Part shown: one piece after another, positions 1 through 11,340 of the stretch
How the letters are laid out: each line of letters opens with the position of its first letter
How positions within the stretch are numbered: the first letter of the stretch is position 1
NCBI GenBank assembly: GCA_030549775.1
Contig: CM060174.1
Location: 23,052,693 to 23,116,692 of the forward strand
Direction of reading: 5' to 3'
DNA length: 64,000 nucleotides
Source: Tamarix chinensis
Taxonomy: Eukaryota; Streptophyta; Magnoliopsida; Caryophyllales; Tamaricaceae
Program-made: the position numbers and the translations under genes
Notes under the pieces: model-generated
The model's input: the letters and a program-made list of their open reading frames with translations, nothing else
Database searches by the model: none
Told to the model about the DNA's origin: nothing

Positions 1-14
1 AAAACATTCAATCG

Positions 15-988
15 GTGGATGAGTCTTGGGGTGCTTGTTTGCTTGGATGTTTTGTTGGGTTGAAAGCTGACATATACCACATGGGGGTGGCTAAGCATAC
101 GATTAGACAACCTTTTAAATATATCATGCACAGCTCTGGGTGGGTTATTCTGAAATTTGAAGACGAATTTGATAGAAACAGAGCTTTGGCTAGAGGTCCT
201 TACATTATTAGGGGTAAAGCATTTGTGCTTAAAGATATCCCAAAATTGTTCTCATTCAGCAAAGAAGAAATTACTAAAATTCCTGTATTGGTTAGATTAG
301 TTAATCTACCCATGGAAACGTGGAACTGTGGTGCAATCAATGAGATTGCCTCGTTTATTGGTAAACCAATTCTGATTGATGACTTCAGTCTAGAAAAAAC
401 AAAATTGAATATGGTAGAGTGCTGGTTGAAATTGATATTAAAGGGAAACTACCAGCGGCTATAACTGTCAGAAGTGAGGAGGATGAATATATCCAACTGA
501 TTGAATATGAGGACCTCCCTTTGGTATGTGATAGCTGTGGATCTCTTGGCCATTTGGCTTCCAACTACTTGCTTAACCCGATCAAGAAAAGAGAAAACAT
601 TGTTAATCATGTCTCAAAAAGTAGACAAGCACCTTCCCAAAATGCAGCTCCACCAACCTCAGTTCCTCTTGAGGATGCAAATGATCAAGTTGAACAAATC
701 AAAAGGCCCAGAGAGAATATGAAGACTACAGACCCTGAGAAAATAGTTCCTGTAGAGAAAAACACCAGGGACAGCTTAGAGATGGGACAATCGAGCCTAG
801 ACACACCTGAGGGGATTATACTAGCTTCACAAGGTGATATTACAAGAAAAAGAGGTAAGGAACCCTTGTCTGACATGGAACCAACCTTACCTCCCACTAC
901 CCTCCCTTATCTGTCAAAGAAATTGACCAGGACTGTTAACCCTGGTTTTGCTGACCCTCTGAATCAAGTGGCTGTTGATGGCTGGTAG
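15..988 (+). pseudogene. LINE-1 ORF1 protein: DUF4283-like domain plus CCHC-type knuckle, frameshifted
   Basis: The ORF1 product of plant LINEs binds RNA as part of the retrotransposition particle. Two overlapping frames (15-464, then 419-988) make one protein, so a frameshift lies at about 419-464. The first part reads like the DUF4283 domain, with VILKFEDEFDRNRAL, a GPYIIRG turn and a later PVLVRLVNLPMETWN strand. The second part has the matching continuation with CDSCGSLGHL, a zinc knuckle of the C-x2-C-x4-H-x4 type whose last cysteine is replaced by asparagine. The C-terminal third is polar and low in structure. It ends at a TAG (986-988) followed by CAGGTTG, consistent with a former glutamine or other codon lost by transition. 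The true start is probably upstream of the window, so the methionine at 15 need not be the original start. Confidence 0.8.
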
Positions 989-1109
989 CAGGTTGTTTCC
1001 AAAGCTGCAAAAAGGAAAAAGAAAGCTACAAACATCAAGCAACTCAGAAAAAGCTCCCAGCCGAGAAGGGTATCAAGGTAGGATAAAGTCCCATGAATCT
1101 AATCCTATA

Positions 1110-2140
1110 GAACATAAGGGGAACGGGCTCTCCCCTGAAACAAAAAGCCCTTAGTCAGTTATGTAATAATAATTCTTATTCATTACTGGGAAATTGGGAA
1201 TATTGGAATCAAGAATGGAAGCTTCGACAGTGCAAAGTTTGAAGGATAATTATTTTAAGGGTTGGCAACATTATAAAAACTTCCTCAACCATCCCAATGG
1301 CAGAATCCTGCTTATGTGGAATCCTGACAGTATTCACTATCAGCTCCTTGAGATATTTCCTCAGACTATTATAGGTAAGATAAAAGACAAGAAAACTGGT
1401 ATATCTATTGCTCTAACTGTGGTATATGGCCTCTATAGTATTAGAGACAGGAAAGTTCTATGGGAGACTCTCATGGACCTAGCTAGAACCATGAAGGGCC
1501 CTTGGATTGTGGGAGGAGAATTCAACTGCCCCCTAAATTCTATTAATAGATGCAGATTGAGACCTGTTACAGATTATGAGACTGGTGATTTCAGATATTG
1601 CTGCTTAGTGTCCCAACTCTCTGATGTTTCTACAACAAGGTGCTTCTATACCTTTGTAGGACCTACAACTAAGAGTAAACTTGATCGGGTCTTACTGAAT
1701 GCTTAGGGATTTGCTGCCAAATTTAAAGTCTCTGCAACCTTCTTGCCTCCTGGTAGTGTCTCTAATCACTCACCCTATTTAATTGTGCTTGGTAAATATC
1801 TTCCAAGGAAGAAACATTTTCAATATTTTAATATGTATAGCCAACATCCAAAATTCCTTCGCCTGGTCCAAAAAGCATGGAGATATTCGACTAGTGGCAC
1901 TTCTTAGTTCAGACTTTGCTGTAAGCTTTCCTCTTTGAAAAAAGATCTTAAACTCTTGAATCAGCATGATTTTTCTCATATTGTGGCCATAGCTAACTGT
2001 GCAGAGGCTCAACTTAAAGAAGCTCAGGAATAGGTCTTGACAACGAATTCGGCAAAAGGGATGGAGGCTCTAGCTGATCTTCAGCAAAAAGACTCCTTTC
2101 TTCGAAAAGCTGCAGCCAGCTTTATTGCATAGATTAATAA
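1110..2140 (+). pseudogene. LINE-1 ORF2, endonuclease region and linker (EEP/APE-type), decayed
   Basis: N-terminal part of LINE ORF2. The endonuclease nicks target DNA to start target-primed reverse transcription. The best open stretch is 1194-1706. It begins at GILESRMEAS, which corresponds to the LLETR-type catalytic glutamate strand, continues through LTVVYG, and has GEFNCPLNSI where the family usually has GDFN (Asp to Glu). It ends with TKSKLDRVLLN, the conserved SKLDRVL block. The usual final S-D-H block follows after a TAG at 1704-1706 as SNHSPYLIV-like sequence at about 1762. The linker to the RT (about 1790-2140) has further stops at about 1904, 2030 and 2130. The mutated Asp and the stops mean the enzyme cannot be functional. 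Confidence 0.8.
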
Positions 2141-2150
2141 AAATAAATTC

Positions 2151-3772
2151 TTGTTTGGTATGGATCAAAATACCAAATTCTTTTTTGATATGCTGAAGGC
2201 CAAAAAAGCCAAATCCACAATTATAAGATTAATTAGAACTGATGGCACGACTACCCAGTCTGACCAAGATATGGAAACAAAGTTTTTACATAATTATCAG
2301 GACCTACTGGGTTCAGACTCTACTCCTAAGCCCCTGGATGTCAATAGTATTCTATCAGGCCCTATTATCTCTGAAGGTCAGCAGAGATCTTTGATGAAAC
2401 CTGTGACAAATGGTGAAATCAAAGCATGTCTTTTCTCTCTAGACAATCACAAAGCCCCAGGCCCGGATGGCTACTCGGCTAAATTCTTCAAAGATTCATG
2501 GGAGATTATTGGCGAAGATTTTTGTGAGGCCATTCAGGAATTTTTTAGGAATAGGAGGTTTCTCAAATGTATCAATCATGCAGCCCTGGTGCTAAACCCC
2601 AAGACTAGCTAAGCAACCTTAGTCACTGAATTTCGCCCGATAGCATGCTGCTCAACAACGTACAAGGTAATTGCAAAAATTATAGCCAATCGCATTGCTG
2701 ATATTTTGGAAAGTATTATAAGCCCTGAATAGGGGGTTTTTGTTAAAAATCGCTTAATGCCTGAAAATATCTTCCTGATTCAAGAGTTACTAAAAGATTA
2801 CTCCCGCAAACGAACATCACCAAAATGTATGATAAAAGTTGATCTTCGCAAGGCATATGACATGTTATCATGGAAATTTCTCAAAGATGTCCTAAAGGCT
2901 TACAATTTCCCTCTACTATTCATTAACCTTAGGATGGAATGTGTTACCACTAGTAGCTTCTCTCTAAAGATAAATGGGAACATGTTTGGGTTCTTCAAGG
3001 GTGCAAGGGGGCTTAGGCAGGGGGACCCATTATCTCCCTATCTTGTTGTGCTCAACATGGAATACTTTAGCAGACTTATCAAGCAGCTATCCCTGAAGAG
3101 GGAGTTCTCCTTCCATTCAAAATGAAAGCCTGTGAGACTTATCCATCTTGCTTTTGCAGATGACCTTATCCTTTTCTACAGAGGGGATAATCCTTCTGTT
3201 AATATCTTGATGCAAGGACTGGACAGGTTCAAAAATTGTTCAGGAATTCAAGTTAATCTAGCAAAATCTCAGTTGTTTCTTGCAGAAATCAAGCTCATGT
3301 CCACCGGGAACTCCTCAGACTCACCAATATGCCACTAGGATCTTTCTCTTTTCGGTATTTGGGGGTGCCTCTCAACCCATGCAAACTTAAAGCTATTGAT
3401 TATGAGTCTCTCATCAACAAACTCTGTGACCAGCTTAAAGTGTGGAGGGCAAACTCTCTATCTTATGCGGGTAGGATGGAAATTATCAAGTCTATGATCC
3501 AAGGCACCCTAGGATTCTGGTTTTCAATTTTTGCTATCCCAAAAGTGGTTATGAACAGGATTATTGAGTTTTGCCGAAGTTTTCTCTGGCAAGGCAAACC
3601 CCCACCGGTTGCTTGGAATACCCTCTGCCTTCCTAGAAAAGAAGGTGGATTGGGCCTCAAAAATTTGTTAGCCTGGAATGCAACCTTTCTCTTTAAATAT
3701 GTGTGGTTCCTTCAGGATGAAAAAGTAACACTTTGGACGAAATGGATTCATACTCATTACCTGCAATCATAG
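2151..3772 (+). pseudogene. LINE-1 ORF2, reverse transcriptase domain, broken
   Basis: Reverse transcriptase of the LINE, recognisable across four open pieces (2151-2612, 2757-3125, 3132-3338, 3329-3772). Motifs in order: KAPGPDGYSAKFFKDSW (the fingers block of plant LINEs), ENIFLIQELL, palm motif A as IKVDLRKAYD, GLRQGDPLSPYL (motif B) and AFADDLILF (motif C, both catalytic aspartates present). The thumb follows with FRYLGVPLNP and GGLGLKNLLAWN. Stops interrupt it at 2610-2612, in the GAATAGGGG at about 2730, and at 3123-3125. A small frame change occurs at about 3330. The catalytic residues survive, so loss of function came from stops and not from active-site change. Confidence 0.92.
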
Positions 3773-4408
3773 GAACTAAATCAGTTTACGCCAATGCAAG
3801 ATACCTCACATTTTATGAGGAAGTTGAGCCATTTAAATTTGTACCTGATCTAGAAAATGGGATCACCAAATCAAGCCAAGAATCTCTTGAACTCTTGGGT
3901 CTTGCCCTCGGGCTTCTCCACATTGGCAGCCTACAACTTCTTCTGCGACAAAGGATTGAAGTGGAGACCTCATAGAGTTGTATGGCAGCATGTCAAACCA
4001 AAAAGATACTCATTCTTGCTCTGGCTCGCGCTTCACCGCAGATTATATACTCGAGATCGCCTCACATCCCTTGATGGGCCAAAGGAATGTAGTTTTTGTC
4101 AAGTATGTAACGAGACACATGATCACCTATTTTTTGCTTGTCTAGCTATCCAATAAATTTGGCATCCTCTTTGGACTTGGTTGGGAATCAACAGGGGAGC
4201 TATTAACCTATTCAGTGCTATAAGAATCATCTATAGGAACCACAATAGAAGACATCAAGCTTGGAAGGCTCGAGCTCTTGCGATGGCATCACTAGTATAC
4301 CTTATATGGAAAAGCAGAAATGCCATAGTTTTTGAAGGTAAAACTTTTGATCCCAAGAGTATCATTGTACAAGTTCAGAAATACGTTTATAGAGCTCTAT
4401 GTATGTAG
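3773..4408 (+). pseudogene. LINE-1 ORF2 C-terminus: zf-RVT-like region and terminal helices
   Basis: Downstream of the RT thumb, the frames at 3857-4156 and 4181-4408 give the C-terminal region of plant LINE ORF2. The first holds YSFLLWLALHRRLYTRDRL followed by CSFCQVCNETHDHLFFAC, the cysteine/histidine cluster of the zf-RVT family. The second holds LVYLIWKSRNAIVFEGK, the usual closing block before the stop. A TAA at 4154-4156 separates the two. No RNase H domain is seen. The function of zf-RVT regions is thought to be nucleic-acid binding. The decayed LINE-2 has an equivalent region. Confidence 0.82.
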
Positions 4409-4617
4409 GCTCAGCTATTGTACTAGAACGCCCCCTTTTTTTTGTTCAACTTGATCCCCCATTACTTTTGTATGATAGTGAGTCCGGGCTCCCAAATCTA
4501 AAAGAACCCATTCATACTACCTTGTAACTCCAGGGGATGCCCTGTGTATTGTACATTCTTCTTCTCATATATATATTTACCAAATTTATCGGATGAATAT
4601 GAAATGCTCCAAAAAAA
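4409..4617 (+). other. LINE-1 3' untranslated tail with terminal A-tract
   Basis: Non-coding tail after the last LINE reading frame. It contains a T-run at about 4434, the phrase TACCTTGTAACTCCAGGGGATGCCCTGTG, and ends in GCTCC followed by seven A at 4611-4617. The short A-tract at the junction with unrelated host-like sequence marks the 3' end of the insertion. Confidence 0.7.
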
Positions 4618-4664
4618 GTTAAGTTCATTTCAACAATTAGTAAAGTGGTTGTCATCAGACCCTC
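4618..4664. repeat. Outer fragment of the left inverted-repeat arm, between LINE-1 and element A
   Basis: This 47-bp stretch (for example AAGTGGTTGTCATCAGACCC) is the reverse complement, with mismatches, of the right arm near 15460-15505 (GGTCTAGTGATAACCACTTT). It continues across element A into 11341 onward, so element A and LINE-1 both sit in the same older sequence. Confidence 0.65.
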
Positions 4665-5463
4665 TAATGTGTAAGATAATGGATGAATTATCTTTCATAA
4701 TGTAAGATCTTTTTTCTTAAATAATTGAAGAACAATATCAATCAAGACGGAAAGGATTTTGAAGTTGTGGAAGTCTTTAAGTTAACATATAATTGGAAGT
4801 TTTTTATCTTCTCCAAGATCAAAATATTTCTAAAGAGAAAACACTAATTTCCCTATAGAATAATTCATAAACTCACTCAAGGGTAATCTCAATTGAAGAG
4901 GAAGGAAGGAAGGTCAAAAGCTACGAATAATTTTTCTCAATTTTCTTTCATTTCATTCATTAATTCTCCTCCCTTATATCAAATGTAGTAGTGTATATAT
5001 ATATCTATACACATATGAGGTCGTTCTTAATCTCCATTAGTTAAGCCCAGATCAACTAACCTAATTAATAAAAATTTAAACTAACACACATCTATATGCT
5101 ATATATAATGATTTATAATTACAATGACAAGCCATTACAAAGTATATATAAAATATCAACTCTACATAAAACCAAATCTTGGCAATACATTGAATAATCA
5201 AGCAATCAAGCTTAATGTATTATAGCTTTATCTTTTATGCAACTTTTTAACCCTTGAATTATCATTGCCTTTCACACTAGATATATTTGGTGAAGTTTTC
5301 TTTTTGCAAACTTATATAATACCTACAACAATAACTTAATGAAATATTATTAAGGTTATTATGAAGGTGCTCAAGATTTTCAATAATAATTGGTACTACC
5401 TCCAAATATGCTATTTCTTGACCTTTGGCATGAGAAGAATGAGATGGAGATACTACCACATCA
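4665..5463 (-). repeat. Element A 3' LTR (left)
   Basis: About 799 bp, alignable by eye with 10548-11340 over its whole length, for example GAGGAAGGAAGGAAGGTC at about 4898 and again at about 10781, and TTTGGTGAAGT near 5286 and 11167. On the minus strand it starts TGATGTGG and ends ACACATTA, a degenerate form of the TGATG...CATCA ends seen perfectly in the solo LTR at 40691-41499. The two copies differ by many substitutions and small indels, so the insertion is old. Confidence 0.88.
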
Positions 5464-5477
5464 TTCTCCCACTGTAA
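5464..5477 (-). promoter_or_regulatory. Element A polypurine tract
   Basis: Read on the minus strand this is CAGTGGGAGAA directly before the 3' LTR. It has the purine composition and the position expected of the plus-strand primer in Ty3/gypsy elements. Confidence 0.75.
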
Positions 5478-5479
5478 AG

Positions 5480-6540
5480 AAGAATTTGTCCTGGAATTAG
5501 TATCGCTATTATGAGGAGATAAATCACCAATGTTAAAAGTCCTAGAAACTCCTCCATATGATTCTAGTAATTCTTATTTATAAGCATTATTTTCAAATTT
5601 TATTATGATTTTAAATGGTCCATCTACTCTGGGCATAAGTATATTTTTTATTAGGTTTAGAAATCTTTCTTTTCTTAAGTGTAACCATACCATGTGTCTT
5701 GGTAAAAATATTTATGTAATTATATTTTTATTTGCTTGGTTTTAATACTTAGCATTAGACTTCTCAATATTATTCTTTATTTTCTCCTGAAGTGTCTTAA
5801 AGAATTTAATTCTTTATTTAGTACCATAATTCTTAATATCAAATTTTTATAATGAAAACATATCAATAGGCAAATAAGGATGAAATCCATAGATACCTTC
5901 AAATGGATTTGATTGAATTTACTAGAAGAACTCCTATGGTATGCAAAATCAGCATGTGTAAGTTTTATATTCGAATCCTTTGTACTCATATTAACTAATC
6001 TTTGTAGTAAAGTTTTCAAGGTCCTATTAGTTACTTCAGTTTAAGCATTTTTTTGTGGATGATGAGATATACTAACGAACCACTTAGTACCTAACATATG
6101 GAAAAGTGTGTTCCAAAAGTTACTCAAAAATTTCACATCTTTATCTGATACTATACTTTTGAAAATACAATGTAACCATACTATTTCCTTGAAATGTAAA
6201 TCTACCACCTGTGCTACGTCATCTATTTTATTATAAGGAATAAAAAATCTATCCATCACCGCCACCATAATAGAATTATTTCCTATTACTATCCCTAAGA
6301 TAAAGTCCATGCTAACCCCCTCCCATGTTTGACTAGGAACAAATGAAGGAGTATACAAACCTTTAATGAAGAAACTCTTGCTCGTATAACAAGTCACATA
6401 TCTCATAATAATAGCTTATACCAATTTTATCATTCATGTCTAGTAGAAATTTTCTTATAATATTTCCATAATCCTATGAACACCAAAATAACCAGCTATA
6501 CCTCCCTCATGTACTTCCTTAACAAGTAAATTATTTACAC
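5480..6540 (-). pseudogene. Element A integrase, broken
   Basis: Integrase inserts the cDNA copy into the host genome. On the minus strand the remnants are, from N- to C-terminus: a zinc-binding start at about 6540-6440 (HEGGIAGYFGVHR, the H-x-H half of the HHCC site), the catalytic core in the open stretch 6406-6041 (WEGVSMDFILG with the first Asp, then SIVSDKDVKFLSNFW with the second Asp, ending SISHHPQ), and a C-terminal part at 6019-5777 with the LTHADFAYHRS block. The last part before the polypurine tract is too decayed to read. Stops separate the pieces. The closest relatives in this window are the integrases of elements B and C. Confidence 0.85.
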
Positions 6541-6559
6541 TAGAATGAGGTATACACAA

Positions 6560-7200
6560 CTTATTATTTTAAAAAGAAAGTCATCCTAAAGTATATAATT
6601 ACTATAACTATGAATTTTATTACATTCATTATAAACTTCAAATGGATCTTCATCTTTCGCATATAATTCTTTCAAAATTTCAAAACTTACTAATTTAGCA
6701 TCCAACATGAAAAGTATTGTGGATATCCTTAATAATGCATCTACTACTATGTTCTCTTTACCATAAAAGTCTTTGATAAAAAACATGATGAATTATAAGA
6801 AACTAACCCATTTTGCATGCCTAGGACTAATCTTATTTTTCCCATGAAAATATATTAGAATTTCATGATTCAAATGCAAAAAATTGGCTTAGGTATCAAA
6901 TAGTGACTCCATGTTTCTAAGCTTCTTATGATGGCATAGAATTCCATATCATATGTTCAATAATTAATTTTTAGCATCATTTAATTTTTCAATGTCTTTT
7001 TTTTCTTGTGAGAGTACATCTCCAATCACTACCCCACTAGCATCATATGTAACTTCAAACAATTTATCAAAGTTAAGCAAGGACAGTACTAGTGCATCTT
7101 GAAAGCTTTAGTGGCATATTCTCCCCACTTGAATTTATCTTTCTTCATAAGATGTGTAATTAGCGAGGCTATAGCTAAGAAGTCTTGAATGGATCTTTTA
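6560..7200 (-). pseudogene. Element A RNase H region, broken
   Basis: Between RT and integrase the minus strand gives RNase H fragments. The open piece 6786-6586 contains FFIKDFYGKENIVVDALLR, which corresponds to the K-G-x-x-N-x-x-A-D-A-L-S-R end of the Ty3 RNase H domain, with the last Ser lost. The upstream half (about 6800-7200) is recognisable only as scattered words, such as the equivalent of FLHWKHEILIYFHGK at about 6850. Not functional. Confidence 0.7.
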
Positions 7201-7399
7201 TAGGAACTCACTAGTTTGTGAAAACTCCTCACCTCATGAATATCTTTGTGTATTGGCCTATCTCAAATAACTTAAATCTTTGTAAAATCCACTTTTATGC
7301 CTTCTCTGCTTACAAGAACAACTAAGGAAAATAATACTTGAATGAATAAATCACATTTTCCATTTTTCCATAGAGTTTAGCTTCCATTAGCTAATCGAA

Positions 7400-7950
7400 A
7401 AATCTCCTCAAATGACTAAGATGATGGTGCTCATTTTTACTATACACAAGTATATCATCTAAGTATATCACAATGAGTTTTTAAAGAAAATGTTGAATAA
7501 CTTCATTCATTAGTCTCATAAACAAACCAGGTGCATTACAAAATCCAAATGACATAGTTATCCATTTGTAAAGACCATATTTCATTTTCAAAGTAGTTTT
7601 ATATTCATCCCCTTCTCTTATTCTCATTTGATGTTATCTACTTCGTAAATAAATTTTATAGAATACTTTTTCTCTACATAATTCATCTAACATGCCATCT
7701 AATCTAGGAATAGAAACTCTATATTTGATAGTTATAATGTTCACGGCTCTATAATCAATACACATGGGCCATGTACCATCCTTTTTAGGAAAAAGTAATG
7801 TAGGTAGAGAACATGGACTTATGCTTTCTTTCACATATCATTTTTTTATGAGTTCTTATATTTGTCTCTCTAATTCCTTAACCTCTTCCGGATTACATCT
7901 ATAGGTAGGTTGATTAGGTAAAGATATACTAGGGATTAATTTTATATCTT
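7400..7950 (-). pseudogene. Element A reverse transcriptase, broken
   Basis: RT remnant on the minus strand. The open piece 7834-7634 reads [19 protein letters not shown], then MCIDYRAVN and [11 protein letters not shown], followed by FYKIYLRSR where active elements have FSKIDLRSG. The palm motif A Asp is therefore changed to Tyr. Downstream at 7560-7440, in broken frames, there are remnants of the GLYKW...[10 protein letters not shown] block and of an I-x-L-D-D-I-L-V-Y motif around 7470. Many stops. It precedes the RNase H region, as expected in Ty3/gypsy. Confidence 0.82.
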
Positions 7951-7999
7951 GTTCTATTCCACTTTTAGGTAGCAATTCTAGTTGTAATTCATTAGGAAA

Positions 8000-8700
8000 T
8001 AAATATTTATATTCCTTAATAAGCTCATGTAATTGATGATTATTTTAATTTTTCTACCCTTTTAGGGATTCCTTGATAATAAAAGTATCGCAAATACCTT
8101 ATTCATTCATACATTCTATTATAGCCTTTTGATAAAAAAGAAAGTCTTTTTCACTTTCAACTATGTTATCATTATCATAATTAGAAGGTTTAAGTTATAA
8201 TTTTTCTTATCCTTTTCAACTAGATATTCATTAGTAATACCATTATGAATAGAAAATAAATCATATTTCCATGGTCTACCTAATAAGTTTTAATATGCAT
8301 CCATAGGCAAAACATCACATAGCACATCATCATGATAATTACTAATTTGAAATAAGATTAAGATTTGTTTTGTTACCTTGATTCCTTTGTCCTTTTTAAT
8401 CCATTAAAGGGAATATGGATTCAAATGTTTTGTTTTTTGTAACCATAATTCTGTCACCGTCCTCTCATTAGCTACATTTGTACACAATCCACAATGAATG
8501 ATAACCTGTCAAACTATATCTCCTACTCTCCCTTTAGTCTTAATTATCTTCTCTTATTGATTAGGTTTATCTTTATCTTGCATTTGAAGAACTCTTTTTT
8601 GGATATAACAAGCATTCCCTTCATTCTCATTAAGTTTCTCATTGCTTTGTAGATACCTTGTTAGCTTTGGCCTTGTCCTTATCCTCTTGGTTAAGTTGTT
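8000..8700 (-). pseudogene. Element A protease and gag C-terminal linker, very decayed
   Basis: By position this stretch between RT and gag should hold the aspartic protease. The minus strand gives GRPWKYDLF-like sequence at about 8260-8285, equivalent to the G-R-P-W block that closes the protease of element C (62130-62160 there). I cannot see a convincing D-S/T-G active site. Frames are broken throughout. Confidence 0.5.
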
Positions 8701-8779
8701 ATTTCTTCTCAACATTTGTAGAGCTTGAGGTTCTTGTCTTGTACTTGGTAGCTTTTGTACTTACTTAGAACATTGTAGA

Positions 8780-9600
8780 AGAATTACTTTTCTTGGCATG
8801 AGGCTTAGTAGATTTGATTTTCTTCTTAAATATCAAAAAGTGATTAATCATATCATCTAGAGAATAGTTTAAAATTTTTCACAAATCATCATGTTAAAGC
8901 CACTTAGAAATCTAGCACATGTTTGTTCATTTCTCTTATGGATGTCACATATAAGTTCTAACCTCTTGAGTTCCTTTACATATTCTTCAACACTTAAAAT
9001 AGATTATCTAAGATTAGTAAATATAATGTAATTATATTTCTCATACTATTTAGGTACCAATTTCCTTCCCAAAAGTTTCTTAAGATTATTTTGAGATTAA
9101 ATTTTAGATTAAACCTCTCTTTCCCTAGTTCTCTTCAAGTTATCATACCATCTCTTAGCAAGCATCTTAAAGTTAAGAGTAGCTAATTTATAATTTTTCT
9201 CATCATAATAATCCTATAATTTAAATATTGTCTCTAACTCATTTAACCACTCAAGAAATAATTCATCAAGTTTATCATCAAAATCTGGAAAATTAAGTTT
9301 GATATCTTTATCTTCTTTATGATGATGTCTTGATTTATGATCATAGTTCCTTTATTTACTTCCACTCCCTTGTGAATCATATTAATAGTATACTCATGAG
9401 TTCAAATATATTCCTCTTTATGGTTTGATTGACTTTACAACACTTCCCATTTGATCTCCAAAGAATTCATTTTGTTCTTGAAATTTTTGCATCAAATCTT
9501 ACTCTACAAATTGAGATTCCATCCTTTGCAATTGAGCTTGCATATTAGGAAGTAATTGAAGTTGAGAATTGGTTGTAGATAAATTAATTAGGATCTTTTG
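8780..9600 (-). pseudogene. Element A gag remnant
   Basis: Minus-strand gag remnant. At about 9300-9110 the broken reading includes LNFPDFDDKLDELFLEWLNE and then NFKMLAKRWYDNLK, which parallels element B gag (27785-27950: FDLPDFKGN..., FKKVARVWYDNLK). This is the capsid-like core of retrotransposon gag proteins (PF03732 type). The C-terminal part, toward 8800, is lysine-rich. Frame breaks are many, and no zinc knuckle can be read with confidence. Confidence 0.7.
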
Positions 9601-10531
9601 TATTACCTAAAAAGTAGATTGAACATTCAATTCTCCTTCTATAGTAAGCAACTTGCTACCGCACTTAATAAAAGATTGGCAATTCCTTTGGGTTTGGTTG
9701 GAACCCAAATGACTCAATGGTCTCATTTGTTTTTTTTGAGTTGGTTCTTACACAATTTTTTTATTCCAATGAATCAAATACACAACCATAAATCAATATT
9801 ATCACACATAAAAAAATGAATCAAGACACTTTACACATATCTTATCAAGTTCTTGATATATAATTCAACAAAAACTCAACACTAATCATTCAACATCTTC
9901 TAACAAAAATTATGTATATATTTTATGTTTTAACATGCAATATAACTAGAGAATATTCAAAAAATAAACCTTTATATATTAGGTATATGCATCTCGCCAA
10001 AAATAGGTCAAAATTACAGACTACACACAACTTATACTTAAAGACATGAAGACATGTACTCGACACAAACATTAAACACACAAATATCAATTAGGGTTTA
10101 AGGTTTATTCAATTATCATGCAATTTAATCAATCATAAATGGATTTTATTCTTCATGAAAAGCTATCCTATTCATTTATATTATCATGTAGACTATTTCT
10201 ATTGAAAATCAATCTAATATAAGTAGCACACACACATGGTTTCTCCTTCAAATCACTAAACACATTAACATGTAATCACCTAAGTTTTGGTTTGGTTCTT
10301 AGCATGTAATCATTCAAGATTCACTTCTATATCATCATATCACATTTTATAACAACATGTTAAAACACCAAATATCATTCACATGCATGCAAGAATCAAG
10401 AAAAGAAATTAATATTCAAATAAGCAAAGTAAGAACGATCAAGAATCTCAATCCCAAGTAGAAGTAAATGTGTTTGCTTAATTCCACCTTGAAGCCATGT
10501 CTTCCTCCAACTTGTGTCAAACCAAGACTAT

Positions 10532-10543
10532 GATTTGATATCA
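10532..10543 (-). promoter_or_regulatory. Element A primer-binding site, initiator tRNA-Met type
   Basis: On the minus strand TGATATCAAATC lies four bases inside the 5' LTR. It matches nine of twelve positions of the plant iMet PBS TGGTATCAGAGC. Position and sequence both support first-strand priming by tRNA-iMet. Confidence 0.65.
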
Positions 10544-10547
10544 AAAC

Positions 10548-11340
10548 TCAAGTCTAAGATAATGAATGAATTATCTTTCACAATGTAGGACAATTTTTCT
10601 TTAAATTATTGGAGAATAATATCGATCATTTTGGAAAGGATATCAAAGTTGTGGACGTCCTGAACTCAACAAACAATTAGAAATTTTTTATCTTCTTCAA
10701 GATAAAAAGATTTGTAAAGAGAAAACACTAATTTATCTATATAAAAAATCTTAAACTCACTCAAGATTAATATCACTTGAAGAGGAAGGAAGGAAGGTCG
10801 ATGCTATAAAGAGTTTTGGCTCAATTTTCTTTTATATATATATATATATATAAACACACACACACACACACACACACACATGCACATCCATGTGTGGACA
10901 AGATAAAAAACCATTAATTAATCCCAAATCAACCAGCCTAATTAATAAAAAGTTAAACTAATACACATCCATATGATATATATAATGTTTTATAATTATA
11001 ATAACAACACATTACAAATTTTACATAAAATATAGAACATACATAAAACCTAAACATCATAATATATTGAATAATCATGTAATCAAGCTTCATGCCTTGT
11101 AGGTTTGTCTTCCATGAAACTTTGTAACCCTTATATTGTCATTATCTTATACACTAGATAACATTTGGTGAAGTCTTCTTTTTGCAAACAAATACAATAC
11201 CTACAATAACCACTTAAAATATATTATTAAGGTTATTATAAAAGTGTTCAAGATTTTTAAGAACAATTGGTAGCATCTCCAAATATACTAGTTATTTACC
11301 TTCAACATGAGAATAATGAGATGGAGATGCTCCTGCATTA
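10548..11340 (-). repeat. Element A 5' LTR (right), with TA/CA microsatellite
   Basis: Partner of 4665-5463. At 10832-10880 it contains a (TA)n then (CA)n tract where the other LTR has only a short TATATATATAT, so the microsatellite grew in one copy after insertion. On the minus strand it starts TAATGCAGGAG. Confidence 0.87.

Larger units (their letters stand above)
1..4617 (+). mobile_element. LINE-1 (L1-type non-LTR retrotransposon), 5'-truncated by the window edge, decayed
   Basis: A non-LTR retrotransposon read on the + strand. In order it shows an ORF1 protein of the plant LINE type (DUF4283-like domain plus zinc knuckle), an endonuclease region, a reverse transcriptase with fingers, palm and thumb motifs, a zf-RVT-like cysteine/histidine region, and a 3' tail ending in seven adenines at 4611-4617. 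No LTRs are seen. The frame is broken by many stops, most of them TAG, and by at least one frameshift in ORF1. The 5' end lies outside the window. The sequence straight after the A-tract matches the arm of an inverted repeat (4618-4664, see 11341-12165), so the LINE appears to have inserted into that arm. A second, related LINE lies on the minus strand at about 45.7-50.3 kb. Confidence 0.93.
4665..11340 (-). mobile_element. Ty3/gypsy LTR retrotransposon A, full structure, heavily decayed
   Basis: A minus-strand element bounded by two related repeats of about 800 bp (4665-5463 and 10548-11340). Inside, in element order from right to left: a PBS like initiator tRNA-Met, gag, protease region, RT, RNase H, integrase, a polypurine tract and the 3' LTR. 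The order RT-RNase H-integrase is that of Ty3/gypsy. Every domain is broken by several stops and shifts. A solo LTR of the same family lies at 40691-41499. I see no clean 5-bp target duplication (CCCTC left, TAATT right), but the sequences on both sides join up when compared with the right inverted-repeat arm, so this is a genuine insertion and not two unrelated LTRs. Confidence 0.88.

Noticed and set aside
4665..11340. Target-site duplication for element A
   Set aside because: CCCTC (left) and TAATT (right) do not match; a shared TAAT near both ends is too weak in AT-rich DNA.
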